Source of the DNA: Dryococelus australis | Lineage: Eukaryota; Arthropoda; Insecta; Phasmatodea; Phasmatidae | Direction: 5' to 3' | DNA: 64,000 nucleotides | Assembly: GCA_029891345.1 (NCBI GenBank) | Contig: CM057000.1 | Location: 135,950,663 to 136,014,662 of the forward strand | Part shown: positions 1 to 11,533 of the stretch, piece after piece | Layout: every line of letters begins with the position of its first letter | Numbering within the stretch: position 1 is the stretch's first letter | Notes under the pieces: model-generated | What the model saw: only the letters and a program-made list of their open reading frames with translations | Told to the model about the DNA's origin: nothing | Databases searched by the model: none | Translations under genes and position numbers: made by a program

Positions 1-225
1 TTCCGAAAAAATCACAAAAAATCCACAAAAATATAAAATCCACTAACGAATTTATAAAAAAAAATATTATTAAAAATTAATTTAAAACCGTTTTAAAATT
101 TAAAAAAATCGTTAAAAAAATTATTTTTAAAAACTTGATTAATTTTTTTTTTAATTTCTCTTTTTTCCTCGAAATTTCCCTTTTTCCTTACAAAATTTAT
201 AAAAAATTTAATTAAAAACCTTACA
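1..225 (+). mobile_element. Polinton terminal-repeat-like AT-rich fragment, cut by window edge
   Basis: This is a run of A/T blocks followed by pyrimidine-rich blocks with repeated TTTCCCTTTTTCC. The same succession (TTTCGAAAAAAT, then AAAATTTAAAAAA stretches with GTTAAAAAA, then TTTCTCTTTTTCC) occurs in the left terminal repeat of the Polinton element at about 11.87-12.21 kb, in the same orientation. I infer a diverged piece of a related terminal repeat. Low complexity makes chance similarity possible. Confidence 0.35.
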
Positions 226-1760
226 TCGAACCCAGCCAGCATGTCTTTTTTGGCTCACTTAGTGCAAGAGAGGGCCTATGTCGCATTTCTTGCAAGAGTG
301 GACTAAGTGCATAATAATATGCAAATAAGATTAAAGAATTATTTGGTTGATTAATTCGACTAATCGATTACTGAAAGAATTATTTGATATCAAATTGCTT
401 TGATTAAAATTTTTATATCAAATTTTTTTTATTATTTTATTGGTGTTGAAAGGGTTAAGATGGCGGAGCAGGGTCGTTGTATTCTCTGTGACGTCCTGAA
501 GTCGACTGACCAGAGGAGTGGGTTGTAATTTTTTATATAGGAGTTAATGTTGGTGTAAGAGTGGTATAAGGGACATATGTTATATTTCTTGTTTGTGACT
601 AATATGCAGAACGGGGTACACGGCCAGGTCGAATGTCTGGACTAATACTGAGTATTTAACTAGTTTAGATATGGGAGAAATGTTTCCTTCCATCAAGGAG
701 AGCAAAGTAGATATTTTTTAAACTAAAAGGGACGATCTATTAATTTAAATGTACGAATCGAGCAAATACTAATCATAATTACTCCTCGAATAGCATAAAA
801 GGAAAGAACTATTTCGGAGAAGCAAATGAAATAAGGTGGGAGACGAGCACCCTAGGCCATCTGAGACCAGTACAAATTGTTATGCTCAGCTCCCTTCGTT
901 CCCCAACCTTACGCAACATGCAAACCACACATGCTCACCTCCCCGCCCCCCCAAATCATTCTCCCCTCACCAAAAAAAAAAAAAGGACAGCACACTGTTT
1001 ATAAACTTTTTCCGAGAACAGAAGCTGAAATATCGAAAGTCTAAACAAGTTGGCTAACCCACCGAGCTATATTGCAAGGGTTTTAGCAGTTTGTCTATTA
1101 GCCTGTTGAAGCTGGGTGGCATATTGTACTGGTAAGATTGTAGACTCCACTTCATGGTAGGTGATGTAGTACCCAGTGCATGAAACTGCTGCCAGTGACC
1201 CAGACAGATGTGGATGTGCCATAATGCAACAAGTTTTTGATGATATGCCTGAGTGTAGTAAAACAGACCAGTTTTCATGTACAGAGAAAACCGATGTGGT
1301 ATTAACTATAGACATTAAGTTGTAGTCGCACAGCAGTGAGTACTCTTTAAAGAGGAACATATCAAAACTTAAGGTTTTCCGACGAGAAAACATTCGAGAA
1401 CCTTCGTCATAGTTTAAGAGGAGCAGGTCTTTTGAAGACCACATTATCAGGCAAGGTAGGCTCCAGAGGATGGGGACTGTAGATTTAAACTAGCTATTTT
1501 TAAGTGCATTACCAACAGTCCAAACAACGGCACCAGAAACATTGCATGGGCAGACGATGCAAGCAGGAATGTATGGATGATACAGAGAGGATACCTCCTG
1601 TGACCATGTGTTGTGCAATGGATCCAGGCACCTATCAAGGCCAACTTTCCACCAGCACTGTAGTGGAAGTGTGATCGAGATCTATTCTTGGACTACACTG
1701 CATGTGTTATTCAGAGACAAGGCAAGCTTCACATAGGCTGGTGTGATCAACTTCCACAAT
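226..1760. other. no gene recognised
   Basis: Mixed-composition DNA with a poly(A) run near 970. Short open frames on both strands show no motif I recognise. The right part may be the tail of the mariner relic that follows on the minus strand. Confidence 0.4.
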
Positions 1761-2620
1761 CTATAAATCCTGATAGATACCAACTCCGATTTTTTGATGC
1801 AGTCTCATCATCAAATTTAATTTGTTATCAGTGTGTGATATGGTTTCCTGTAAGAATTTCATTGTTGTAATTTGTGTTATCAGCATGGTTGAATGGATAC
1901 ATCTTCCAGAAGTTTGAGGTATATGATTAATATGGCCTGAGTTGATATGCTCCTTTACTGATCCAAATAGATATAGTGGTTTATACTTGATAGTGTGCCT
2001 GCACATTTATTTCTGAACACCGTCTATCCCAGGTACCGGATTGGATGTAGAGGACTCCATGCGAAATGAGTTGGGGCCCCATCATTTTGGAGTCATATTG
2101 CTTGACATACATCATAAGGCATGTCCTACACGTACAGTGGTATAACTACTTCTGTAGAAAGTGGACGTATGTCATGTCACTGAGGCAAACAAGTAATAAA
2201 TTGGACCAATTATGCAGTCACCCATAGCAATTCATACTCAGATAATCACAGAGAATTTTCCCTGATGGCCTCCAGTGTACATATTTCGTGGGTTTTCTGC
2301 AGCCCATGCACGGCTCTATTGGCTGTTGAAGAACTCGTCCCTTGTGAAAATAAAATAGTTGCTTCATCTGTGAAGAAGACCCACGCTAGAAAGTCTTCCG
2401 CACGACCCTACTGCACTTCTTTGGGCACCCCATGTCTTCATGTTCTGTAGATCTAGATGGACAAAGCTAGGACCTTGTCTATGCGGCGTATGGCTTCGGC
2501 CCGTCCATGTCCCATTACAACATTGTGCAGTAACCACGGCACAACCCACATAAGAGGCTGTTCGTCAAACCACCCGACCAGCATCATGGACTCCCGCTAA
2601 ACGACACTGTTAAAATTAAA
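1761..2620 (-). pseudogene. Tc1/mariner-family transposase relic
   Basis: A degenerate DDE transposase of the IS630-Tc1-mariner type, which in intact form cuts and pastes DNA by recognising terminal repeats. On the minus strand the landmarks occur in the expected order but in different frames. FTDEAT (first catalytic Asp) lies around 2380-2360 and is followed by a block resembling the ENPHE segment. NDGAPTHFAW (second catalytic Asp) lies around 2087-2055. LYLFGSVKE, matching the LDFFLWG region after the third catalytic position, lies around 1990-1955. Several stops and frameshifts separate them. No N-terminal DNA-binding domain could be read with confidence, and no terminal inverted repeats were found. 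The copy cannot encode an active enzyme. Two other relics of the same superfamily lie at 30.2 and 50.2 kb, also on the minus strand. Confidence 0.65.
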
Positions 2621-3079
2621 TGTCTCCGACTGTTGCACTGTTGCTCACTCACGACGTCTCGGGATATTGTAAGGATGGATGTACTCACTGCCATTAGCGA
2701 CGTTGCCCTCGTTGCACATTCAATGTCTCGGCGCGACATCTTGTGCTCTCTACATCACGTGTTTCAGTGTAGCTATGCAAGCATCATTATTTTTCACCTC
2801 CTTGGATATAACATAGAGCTGTGGACAACAGGTCGTTCAATTAGACAGTTGTTCCCTGGCTGTTTCATTATTTCTGTTTAGCAGTGTGTGTAAGTGTACT
2901 AAAGAAATTCATAATACTAGGGGTCAATTGGCCAACTCAAAAAAAAAATGACATACAGTTCGAATGGAATATTTTTATTTATAGTATGAAATCATCTATG
3001 GATTCATAGAATATTTACTAACATGCATGAAACGTAAACATGGCCTTATTATACAATAGCGAAACGCCTCTACCTCGCT
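2621..3079. other. no gene recognised
   Basis: Contains short open frames without recognisable motifs. It may hold the decayed N-terminal half of the mariner relic and, from about 2925, outer weak arms of the following foldback. Confidence 0.4.
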
Positions 3080-4054
3080 CGGATGCGATGAACAAATATG
3101 GCGTTGTTTAGGTTTACAGCAAGTACATGCACTAAATGCTTAAGGTAACTAAGATAGTATTAATACTGCGTTGTTCAAAAAGTCTTCGTAAGTGAACTCC
3201 TATTTTTAAAAAGACAGAAATTGTTACTGTGAATCATCCTTAAAAAATAAACATATGCTGTTGCGGACTTTTTTGTAGACATTTTTGAGATCTATGATTC
3301 TGTATATTATTAATTTGGTGTATCTCTTGTGGTTTAGTCAGCGTAAGCCATGTAAGCGCCCGAAAAGCAGCCTTTTCCGAGTTATTTAGAAAACGTCATC
3401 ATTTCTCTGCTATGCTTACATTAAATATTAATGTATTGTATATAGTGACCTTCCTCAAGAACTTCTCTAAATGATGGTGTAAACTGCATCAAAATACATC
3501 AAGTAGTTTAGAAGCTTTATCCGAATACACAGACACACGCGGCCGGGCGACTTTGTTTTAGATGTCACGTTATCTAAAACGAAGTCGCCCGGCCACGTGT
3601 CTGTGTACTCGGCTAAGGCTTCTAAATTGCTTGATGGATCTTGATGCGGTTTTCAGCACCAATTAGATAATTTATTGAGGAAGGTTGAGCTATATAACAC
3701 ATTAATATTTAATGTAAGGAAAGGAGATAAATGTCGACGTTTTATAATAAAGTCGGAAAAAGTCGTTTTCCGGCTGCTTACATGGATTACGCTGACTAAA
3801 CCATAAGAGATACACCAAATTAATGCACTGCAGAATTTTGGATCTCAAAAATGTCTACAAAAATCCGTGACAGGATATGTTTATCTTTTAAGCATGACCA
3901 CATTAACCATTTTTGTCTTTTAAAATTAGATTAAAAATAGGGGTTCACTTACGAAAACTTTTTGAACAGCACAGTATTATTCCTAAGTTAGTTACCTTAA
4001 GCATTTAGTGTATAGACTTGCTGTAAATCTAAACAACGCCATATTTGTAAATCG
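3080..4054. repeat. 1-kb foldback (near-palindromic) element
   Basis: Two arms of about 480 bp are inverted copies of each other around a centre near 3567. Matching pairs include GAACAAATATGGCGTTGTTT on the left with its complement near 4030, GTTCAAAAAGTCTTCGTAAG near 3173 with its complement near 3950, and the core GGCCGGGCGACTTTGTTTTA at 3541 against the complement ending at 3594. The core loop is only about 7 nt. The arms differ by scattered substitutions and small indels, so the duplication is not recent. No coding capacity is visible. It looks like a foldback or palindromic MITE of unknown family. Confidence 0.8.
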
Positions 4055-4778
4055 CATCCGAGCGAGTTCGGAACGGGTCTCCAGTTGCTTATAAAAAAAT
4101 TTTCCTGTAGTAACATAATTTTCAAGGACATTGGTTTTATGTATTTATTTAATTTTCACACATTCTTCATAAATGTATATTATTTAATTTCTATAATATC
4201 CGTGGATAAAGTTTTTGGGTGAGCAAATGGACTTCACGATTTTGCTTTCGTTATATTTTACAGTTAATGAAAGGATTATGTTGCAATCGGCAAGATATCT
4301 CAAATTATCTCTCATATCTCACATGAAAAGTTTTGTCACTTTTAAAAATTGAGTGTAAAATTTTCTGAGAATTTTTTATTTGTGGTTGTCCCAATTCTTC
4401 GCAAAATAAATTTTGGAGAATATGTCAAACCGAATCTTCACTCTCTTACTATTTTGGAATTTGTTGTTTATTATTATTAACCTTACATTACAGGTAATAG
4501 TAGTAGTAGTAACATTGTAATTCTGATTTTGACATGTGACCAAACAAAACACTGGAGCGAATTTTTTTAAATGTTGTAATTGTAATGCTATGTAATGCAA
4601 CATTGAACCGTACTCGGCACACATATAAAATAAAGTTTTTTTTTTTCTTCTACCCAACGCCCTTACGGCCGCGCCTCATCCCCGATGGCCTTAGTCGTGG
4701 GATAGGCATTTACATGTAAAATAAAATGAGAACAATCTTGAAAAAACTCTTAGGTACATATTATAGGACAGAGTAAAG
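4055..4778. other. AT-rich, no gene recognised
   Basis: AT-rich DNA with a poly(T) tract near 4640 and a short minus-strand open frame (4376-4657) without recognisable motifs. Confidence 0.4.
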
Positions 4779-5193
4779 GCTGTTCACGATAAAGTGAGCA
4801 CTTTTGAAATCAACCTTGGAAAAAAGTTACTGCCCAAGCCTGCATATATTTCCACGGGCGTACTAAGTGACATGTGCCCGGTAAAGTTGGTAACGAGAGA
4901 TGGAAAGTAGTTCCATATCTTAACGTCGAATAAAGTGTTAGGTAACCACATGTGACAATTTAAATTATTTTTTCGCTTTCTTTTTTTTTTTTTAATGCAT
5001 CAGTGTGTAGAAATTAGCAAATTTATAAAAGTTTACTTTTCCAATAATTTCCCAGTTTCACTTGACCGACGCATGAATAAAGTGATGAGGCCCATGGCAA
5101 TGTAAATTTTACATAAATCGGAATAATACACAACGTGCATGCAAGTAGATCTTAAGCACGGCTTTCGAAAGTGCTCATTCTATCGTGAACAGC
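4779..5193 (+). mobile_element. MITE family A, copy 1
   Basis: A 415-bp element bounded by inverted ends: GCTGTTCACGATAAAGTGAG at the left and the complement of GCTGTTCACGATAGAATGAG at the right, each continuing into an AGCACTTT(T/C)GAAA segment. A second copy with the same ends and interior landmarks (GTAAAGTTGGTAACGA, the GTTCCATAT segment, GAGGCCCATGGC-like block) occurs at 27712-28114 in the opposite orientation. There is no coding capacity, so it is probably a non-autonomous DNA transposon. Superfamily not assigned. Confidence 0.75.
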
Positions 5194-5350
5194 ATATAAT
5201 GACCGACGAGATGAGAAAATGTGCATTTACAACGGACTAACCACAGTATTTACGCAAATATGCTGTATCTCAATCACTAAAACAAACTTCAAAATTTTAA
5301 CAAAACAGCCCTTGTTTTACTACGAGTAAGTGAAACTCAAAAATCACAAA

Positions 5351-5814
5351 TTCCGCCGTCTTTCACGTTCAGCTATTACGGTAAATGGCCCGCAATCAGC
5401 TGTTTCATGCTGGCCTCACTCCGTAGTGTAATGAGCATAGCCGAAGCTGGGTCTGTGATATCTATGTCTTTGGGTTCACAGATTGTGAAACGAACTGTGA
5501 CAAGCGAAGTTGCGCCTTTCGTCACAGTTTAGTTCAGCTGCCTCTGGCATGTCACAGCTGGCTTTGCATGTTTACCAAGAGATTCCGCCGTCTTTCACGT
5601 TCAGCTATTACGGTAAATGGCCCGCAATCAGCTGTTTCATGCTGGCCTCACTCCGTAGTGTAATGAGCATAGCCGAAGCTGGGTCTGTGATATCTATGTC
5701 TTTGGGTTCACAGATTGTGAAACGAACTGTGACAAGCGAAGTTGCGCCTTTCGTCACAGTTTAGTTCAGCTGCCTCTGGCATGTCACAACTGGCTTTGCA
5801 TGTTTGCCAAGAGA
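5351..5814. repeat. 232-bp tandem duplication
   Basis: Two adjacent, almost identical 232-bp copies (5351-5582 and 5583-5814), both starting TTCCGCCGTCTTTCACGTTC. I noticed only a few substitutions, such as CACAGCTGGC versus CACAACTGGC and TTTACC versus TTTGCC. The near identity points to a recent duplication or an assembly duplication. Confidence 0.9.
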
Positions 5815-6321
5815 TGGCGGCTGACTGCTTTTAAACAAACCATCCAATGAGTAATCATAGCTTCTTTTTGAAACGGTAATAAAACTCTTCACGTGAATTA
5901 TTTTATTTTTATTTTTATTATGTTTGATCCGACCAACTATATTTTTATAGTTGGCTACAAAACATTTGCTGTTAATAAATACACTCCAATATTTCTACAC
6001 ATACTTTTGTGTTACTTTGGCAAACATACATTAGGCGCCATAAGTATTGGTCTGGCCAACTCCAACAATTTTCGTGGACTAACATAAAAATACCTTTTCG
6101 TAGCGAAAAATATATCGCGGACCCATATTATAACTTTTACTAAATACAGAAGTTTTCAAATCAACGCTGTTAATTCCATCATCACCACTGCTACACTTGT
6201 GACATTAAAAAATATATATTTCCTTTTACTCTACACAAAATCGCAGATATTTGTGTGTCACACGAACAGTTTTCACAGATACTGGAAAATATCGGTTAAG
6301 CTGATCCATAATCACGACCTT
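5815..6321. other. AT-rich, no gene recognised
   Basis: AT-rich spacer. A 64-codon open frame (5893-6087) shows hydrophobic AT-driven composition only. Confidence 0.4.
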
Positions 6322-7013
6322 CCAGTCGGCAGACAGGCACTTTGTCCCCACTTTGCCGGGCCTCTCCTGCATAGTTGGCAGACAGGCGCCTTGTCCCCAC
6401 TCTAGCGGGCCTCTCCTGCATAGTTGGCAGACAGGCACTTTGTCCCCACTCTACAGGGCCTCTCCTGCATAGCTGGCAGACAAGCACTTTGTCCCCACTC
6501 TACCGGGCCTCTCCCGCATAGTTGGCAGACAGGCACTTTGTCCCCACTCTACCGGGCCTCTCCCGCATAGTTGGCAGACAGGCACTTTGTCCCCACTCTA
6601 CCGGGCCTCTCCCGCATAGTTGGCAGACAGGCACGTTGTCCCCACTCTACCGGGCCTCTCCTGCATAGTTGGCAGACAGGCGCCTTGTCCCCACTCTACC
6701 GGGCCTCTCCTGAATAGTTGGCAGACAGGCACTTTGTCCCCACTCTACCGGGCCTCTCCCGCATAGTTGGCAGACAGGCACTTTGTCCCCACTCTACCGG
6801 GCCTCTCCCGCATAGTTGGCAGACAGGCACGTTGTCCCCACTCTACCGGGCCTCTCCTGCATAGTTGGCAGACAGGCGCCTTGTCCCCACTCTACCGGGC
6901 CTCTCCTGCATAGTTGGCAGACAGGCACTTTGTCCCCACTCTACAGGGCCTCTCCTGCATAGCTGGCAGACAGGCACTTTGTCCCCACTCTACCGGGCCT
7001 CTCCTTCATAGTT
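6322..7013. repeat. 49-bp satellite, about 14 units
   Basis: Units begin TTGGCAGACAGGCACTTTGT and continue with a CCCCACTCTACCGGGCCTCT block and a CCGCATAG end. The period is 49 bp. Variants (CACTTTG, CACGTTG, GCGCCTTG; CCGCATAG or CTGCATAG) recur in order, so units 5-8 resemble units 9-12 and units 2-4 resemble units 12-14. The period is not a multiple of three, so open frames through the array are repeat artefacts. Confidence 0.95.
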
Positions 7014-9094
7014 GCAAGACACGAGTAAATTACATCCCATCCACGTAAGAACGTTTATAACTATGAACGTTTACATACCCATCTAAATCTAATTACTAGA
7101 TACGTACAAGAAGTGTTTACTGTGATATTTTCTTCTCGATTTTCACTATTTATTTTATGATATGAAAAAACTTAGAGGCGGCTTGCGGAAGAAAATTTGT
7201 TTGTATAATGTTCCAAGTTATATTGTCTATTATCACGAGACTAAAATCCCACTAAAACAATTATTAAAATGTGACGGGCACTCATTTTCTATCATAAAAA
7301 CATTTTTATGTGCTGGAAATTTATATATAAATTATTTAAAAATGAAATAATATATTTGTGGAAATTATTGGCGTAAAGTGCTAAACATAAGAATTAGGAT
7401 ATACTGCATTCCAGTTTCAAGTGAAAAATGCATAGTAATTTATCTTTATCTCACCACTGCAGACAATGCACCATATCCACACTTGGACAATGTACATCAC
7501 AACATCTCACTTTTGTGTAATCCCAGAACAAACTAGTGTACTGAAGAACGCTTCGTAAATTTTATGTAGTAATTATGTCCAGGCAGTCGTAAACACATCC
7601 CCAAAATTATAGCTTTGTTAAAAAATATATTAAAAAAAGGTTCTATGGACAACGTGTGCGATGTCATTATACCTACGGAACAAATTCAAAGTACGTGATT
7701 TAAAATCGATCAAATATTAAAAAGACTACTAATAGCAAGGCTTACATTTTCTTCAGCTCCCCTCCCCCCCCCCCAATCCCGTGTCAGCCGCCATGAAAAC
7801 ATATTACAACTTGGCATTTTGTGTCTCCCCAGTATAAAAAAAAAATTTTAACGTCTGGGAACCGCTTGTCTAGGGACAGAAGAAAAAAATACAGAATCCA
7901 GACGTGTAAACTGCCAAACTGTCAGTCACTGCATGCACTGTTCCCCTTCCCCTCGCAGACAGAGGAGTGGCGCGCGCAAGCACATGGCACACGTCGTGGC
8001 ATACCGCGGCGAAAGAGACGACAGCGCCCCACGCGGTTAAGATACACAAATGTCGCTTTGAAACCGCTCAGGAAAATTGTCTTTATAGACTAGTATTTCG
8101 AGTTGAATAGTAGTTTAGTACAAGGTCCTGAGTATTCTAACATGAATACGTTTCTAAATTGCAACCATAGTGGGAGGCAACCCAGAAATCCGATGATAAA
8201 AAAATCTGGAGATATAGTTTGGCATTGCAGCTCCGAATCTATCGTCTACATTCGAAATTCAATTACACCACTCGATTTTCAAAGGATCAAAGAATATGAT
8301 AGGTTGAATGAGGACTGTGAAGCATCGAGGGGACCGAAAAAAATAGGGGGGGGGGGGGTTATTTTGAGTTCGTTTTGTTGCGTCTCATAAATTCCGCGTT
8401 GTATTAAATTTTAACTAGGAGAATCTAAGACGCTCGTTTAGGTTTCAATCGACAACTCTCGTCAAGATCAATCGGCTGCGTGTATAAAAACATTTGTGTG
8501 GCGTGGTTACGGTGAAATTGTATGCGTTTAATGTAAAAAAAAATTAAGAAAACTTAACAAAATTTCGGCACGTACTCGTCAAAAAGCCAAGTCGAAATAC
8601 AGAAATCGTATACGGTTGGAAAGAGCGTCTCAAAAGCAATCCAGTTCAACTAATAAAATCCCATATGATCTAGTGAAGCGGTGCCGGGAACGTTAAAATA
8701 AACACCAAGGCGTCCGAGCGCGTCAACGTAGACGTATTCACGCAGAACAAACGGCCGCGATCTTCAACACAGCCACACCCCAATTTTTTCAAAGTGCATT
8801 TTTCAATCCTTAATTAATTATGCAACCGTATTCATCCAGCGTGATGGACCACTTCTCGAGATCTGAGTGAGGCATAAAATGACCCGCGGGCCACTGGTTG
8901 GCAAGGGGAAAAAAAAAACTTGTTTCGAGCCTCTGTGCGTGCCACTCCACATGCCTCTTTCACATTTCGATCACGTACTCGCTACAAGCATTGCAAACCT
9001 TTACTTAATGCCAGAGGAGTAAATTCCAATGTAAAAAGCTTTCCATTAGTCCATTAGATCCTTTCATGTTTTGTTTTTTCCTTTGGCACTACTG
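7014..9094. other. no gene recognised
   Basis: AT-rich DNA. It includes a C-run near 7762, a G-run near 8346 and two open frames (7821-8093 and 8103-8390) with no motif I recognise. A basic stretch around 8700-8760 (GVRARQRRRIHAEQ in one frame) faintly recalls Helitron or basic-region proteins, but too little is readable to call it. Confidence 0.4.
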
Positions 9095-9300
9095 TTTTTT
9101 TTTTTTTTTTTTTTTGGGCGTGAAGCTACACCGAGGGAGTCCATTAACACGCGTATTTGTGTGGCCGGGTCTATCTTCCTGGTGAGAGTAGGATACTGAA
9201 TCACTCGTGGCACGCTTCTACGGTTCCGTATGGACGCCCCGCTGATCCCAACTTGCGCCATCCCGTGATCTTCGGAAAGGCTAAAGCTAAGAGATCTGCA
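9095..9300 (-). repeat. poly(A)-tailed retroposed segment (tentative)
   Basis: Read on the minus strand, a GC-richer segment of about 190 bp (9300 to about 9117) ends in a 20-plus A tract (plus-strand T-run 9094-9116). This is the usual footprint of a retroposed transcript or SINE. I could not identify the source or target-site duplications. Confidence 0.3.
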
Positions 9301-10554
9301 TCAAGAGACTTGCCTGCCCGGCGCAATAAAACTAAAAGTCTAAACGCGCAAAATGTTATAATTAAATCCGTAACTATGTTTGTCACCTATTTTTATATTT
9401 CGTACTCACATGTGCGTCTGTTGTTTTAGTACACACGTTTTTGTCCTCTACATAATTCTCTCTTATCTTAAAATGAATATATTTAATGATTAAAATGTGG
9501 AGTCATCCTTGCTGTGGTTCATGTAAAATTTATTTCCTTTACTCAGTTGTATGCCGTCATTTTTTATTTGTCACCTAATTGACTTATGAATTCCAAATGA
9601 AATGTCACTGCATAGTCGCAGATTTGACCATACCTTCCTCTTATTTTTTACGAGGCAGGTCTCCTTTACAAAGGTAAGATCACTTAATTACCTTTGTGGT
9701 GGTGTATGGATGCATGTGATTTCTAGCTCGTGACTTCCCTACTGCATGACTTTCGCTGGCTCAACGTTCATGGATTTTTACATTTACTTATATAACCGAA
9801 TTTGGCTAGTAAAAATTACTTCAGGAAACTGATTTACAAACACCAACCCTTAACTTGGCTCATTAGTTATTTTACTTGATATAATTGTCACAATACTCAT
9901 ACCATAAACCAATTAAATGTACAATTTTTTTTTTTGGGTAGGACACACGAACTGCATAGTTTACGACGATAAAGTGTGCTTATTTTAAAAATGGTGATCA
10001 TTGCAATTTTTTGGTTGCTACATAATGTACCAAGAACAATTCCACCTATTAAAACTAAGTTACATATTTTAGTAACTCACAATGTACAATTTGAGATCAT
10101 ACTTACCATATACCCGCGAAAAAGAAGGTTCTTAATTTATATCTCGGGAAACTCTCATCCGATTACCTTCAAATACGGTATGCAACTAGTATGAAGATAG
10201 GCCACATGAATATGGCTCTGTGATTTTAGTACATTAGGCACTAGTTTCCAAAATGGCGACTATATAACTTTAGGTAATAATGTCACATTTTCCGAAACAT
10301 TTGACCAATTTCAACCAAACTTTAGAACGCCGACAGTACATATTGCTATCGTTCGATACGCTAATTCAACACCCCCCCCTAATTTTGTGTGATGCCATTT
10401 GAAAAACATTAAGTTTTTATATTTTGAGAACTACCCAGCCGATTAGACACTACCGCAAAAATCAGCGGAAATGCTGTGCTGTGGTAGACAATCCCACGTC
10501 TATATGATTAGGCTATGTTGGATACTTTTCAAAATGGGTTGAGTTGAAAGATCT
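9301..10554. other. AT-rich, no gene recognised
   Basis: Low-GC spacer with a T-run near 9928. No protein motif, RNA gene or repeat was recognised. Confidence 0.45.
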
Positions 10555-10797
10555 GGGCGGCTCTTAACAACGAGGTCTTGAGAGCCGATGAGGGTGAAAG
10601 GAGGCGAGAATGGAGCAGCGCAGGAATGCGAGGGCGGGGGAAACGAGATATCCCTGAGAAAACTCACTGGCCAGCGGCATCATCCGGCACGATTCCCACT
10701 TGCGACAATCCGGGAGTGATCCGGCTTAGGGAATGAACCCGGTTCGCCTTGATGAGAGGCGAGCAGTGTAACCGCTCAGCCACCACAGACCCTTCAA
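10555..10797 (-). mobile_element. tRNA-derived SINE, copy 1
   Basis: On the minus strand a tRNA-like head carries an A box (TGGCTGAGCGGT, complement of 10771-10782) and a B box (GGTTCATTCC, complement of 10730-10739) at spacing suitable for an internal RNA polymerase III promoter. It is followed by a unique body ending near 10555. A second copy of the body, without the head, lies at 24668-24817. Both share blocks such as GATGCCGCTGG, GCTGCTCCAT and CATCGGCT in the same order. The head resembles a type with a long variable arm (Leu/Ser-like), but this is a guess. Confidence 0.75.
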
Positions 10798-11533
10798 AAT
10801 GGGGATTAAATAAATATTTTGGATTAGTATGCCTTATATAACTAACAATTTTACCAATTTCAACCAAACTTGGTATATGAGAGAGCTTATTGTAATCATT
10901 GGCGAGGGGATTGACAAAGTTTTGTCTGCTACCAAGATAGTGGCACCTGAAAAATTAAAGTACATGCCAATAATTACACTCGCAATTCACGCCATTTTTG
11001 GTGAGGGCCTATATATTTAGAACAAGTTATGCATATTTGTTATTTAATTTTTTTAAGTGACAGAGATTTGTAAATTTCTTATATTTGCATGCCTTATTTA
11101 CCAAAATTTTTCACATATTTCAACCATTCTTTACATCGTTCCAGTACGCAATATTAAAGTTTATAGAAAGCTATTTAATATGCTCATTTGTTCCATTATT
11201 TTATACGAGTACCATTACGCCGTCAGCTAACAACATTAAACTGAGCATCTTGCTGGGGTCAACTTCACATTGAATATAATAATTACGCCTTTTTAGGCGA
11301 AGCCCAGGCCTACCTGACCGGTTACCTTTAAAACCCACGTAAAACAAGATGGAGACTATAACATTCGCTCGCCACCCATTATCGGCGTCGGTTACAATAT
11401 TCAAATTAGCATGTGTAACACAGGACTTATTTCAGGGTGTATTCCTTATGATTCAAGTTATAGCGATGTTACCAGACGTTGCCAACTTAAACAAATTAGT
11501 ACGTTAGTAGTAGGGAAATGGCGAGTTGGGCAT
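10798..11533. other. AT-rich, no gene recognised
   Basis: AT-rich spacer between the SINE and the Polinton. Short open frames lack motifs. Confidence 0.45.

Noticed and set aside
6199..6487. Cys-rich open frames with repeated CQLCRRGP peptides
   Set aside because: Frames through the 49-bp satellite; the Cys pattern comes from the repeat, not from a zinc finger.
7821..8800. Helitron-like or basic-region protein
   Set aside because: Only a short basic stretch is readable, with no Rep or helicase motif.
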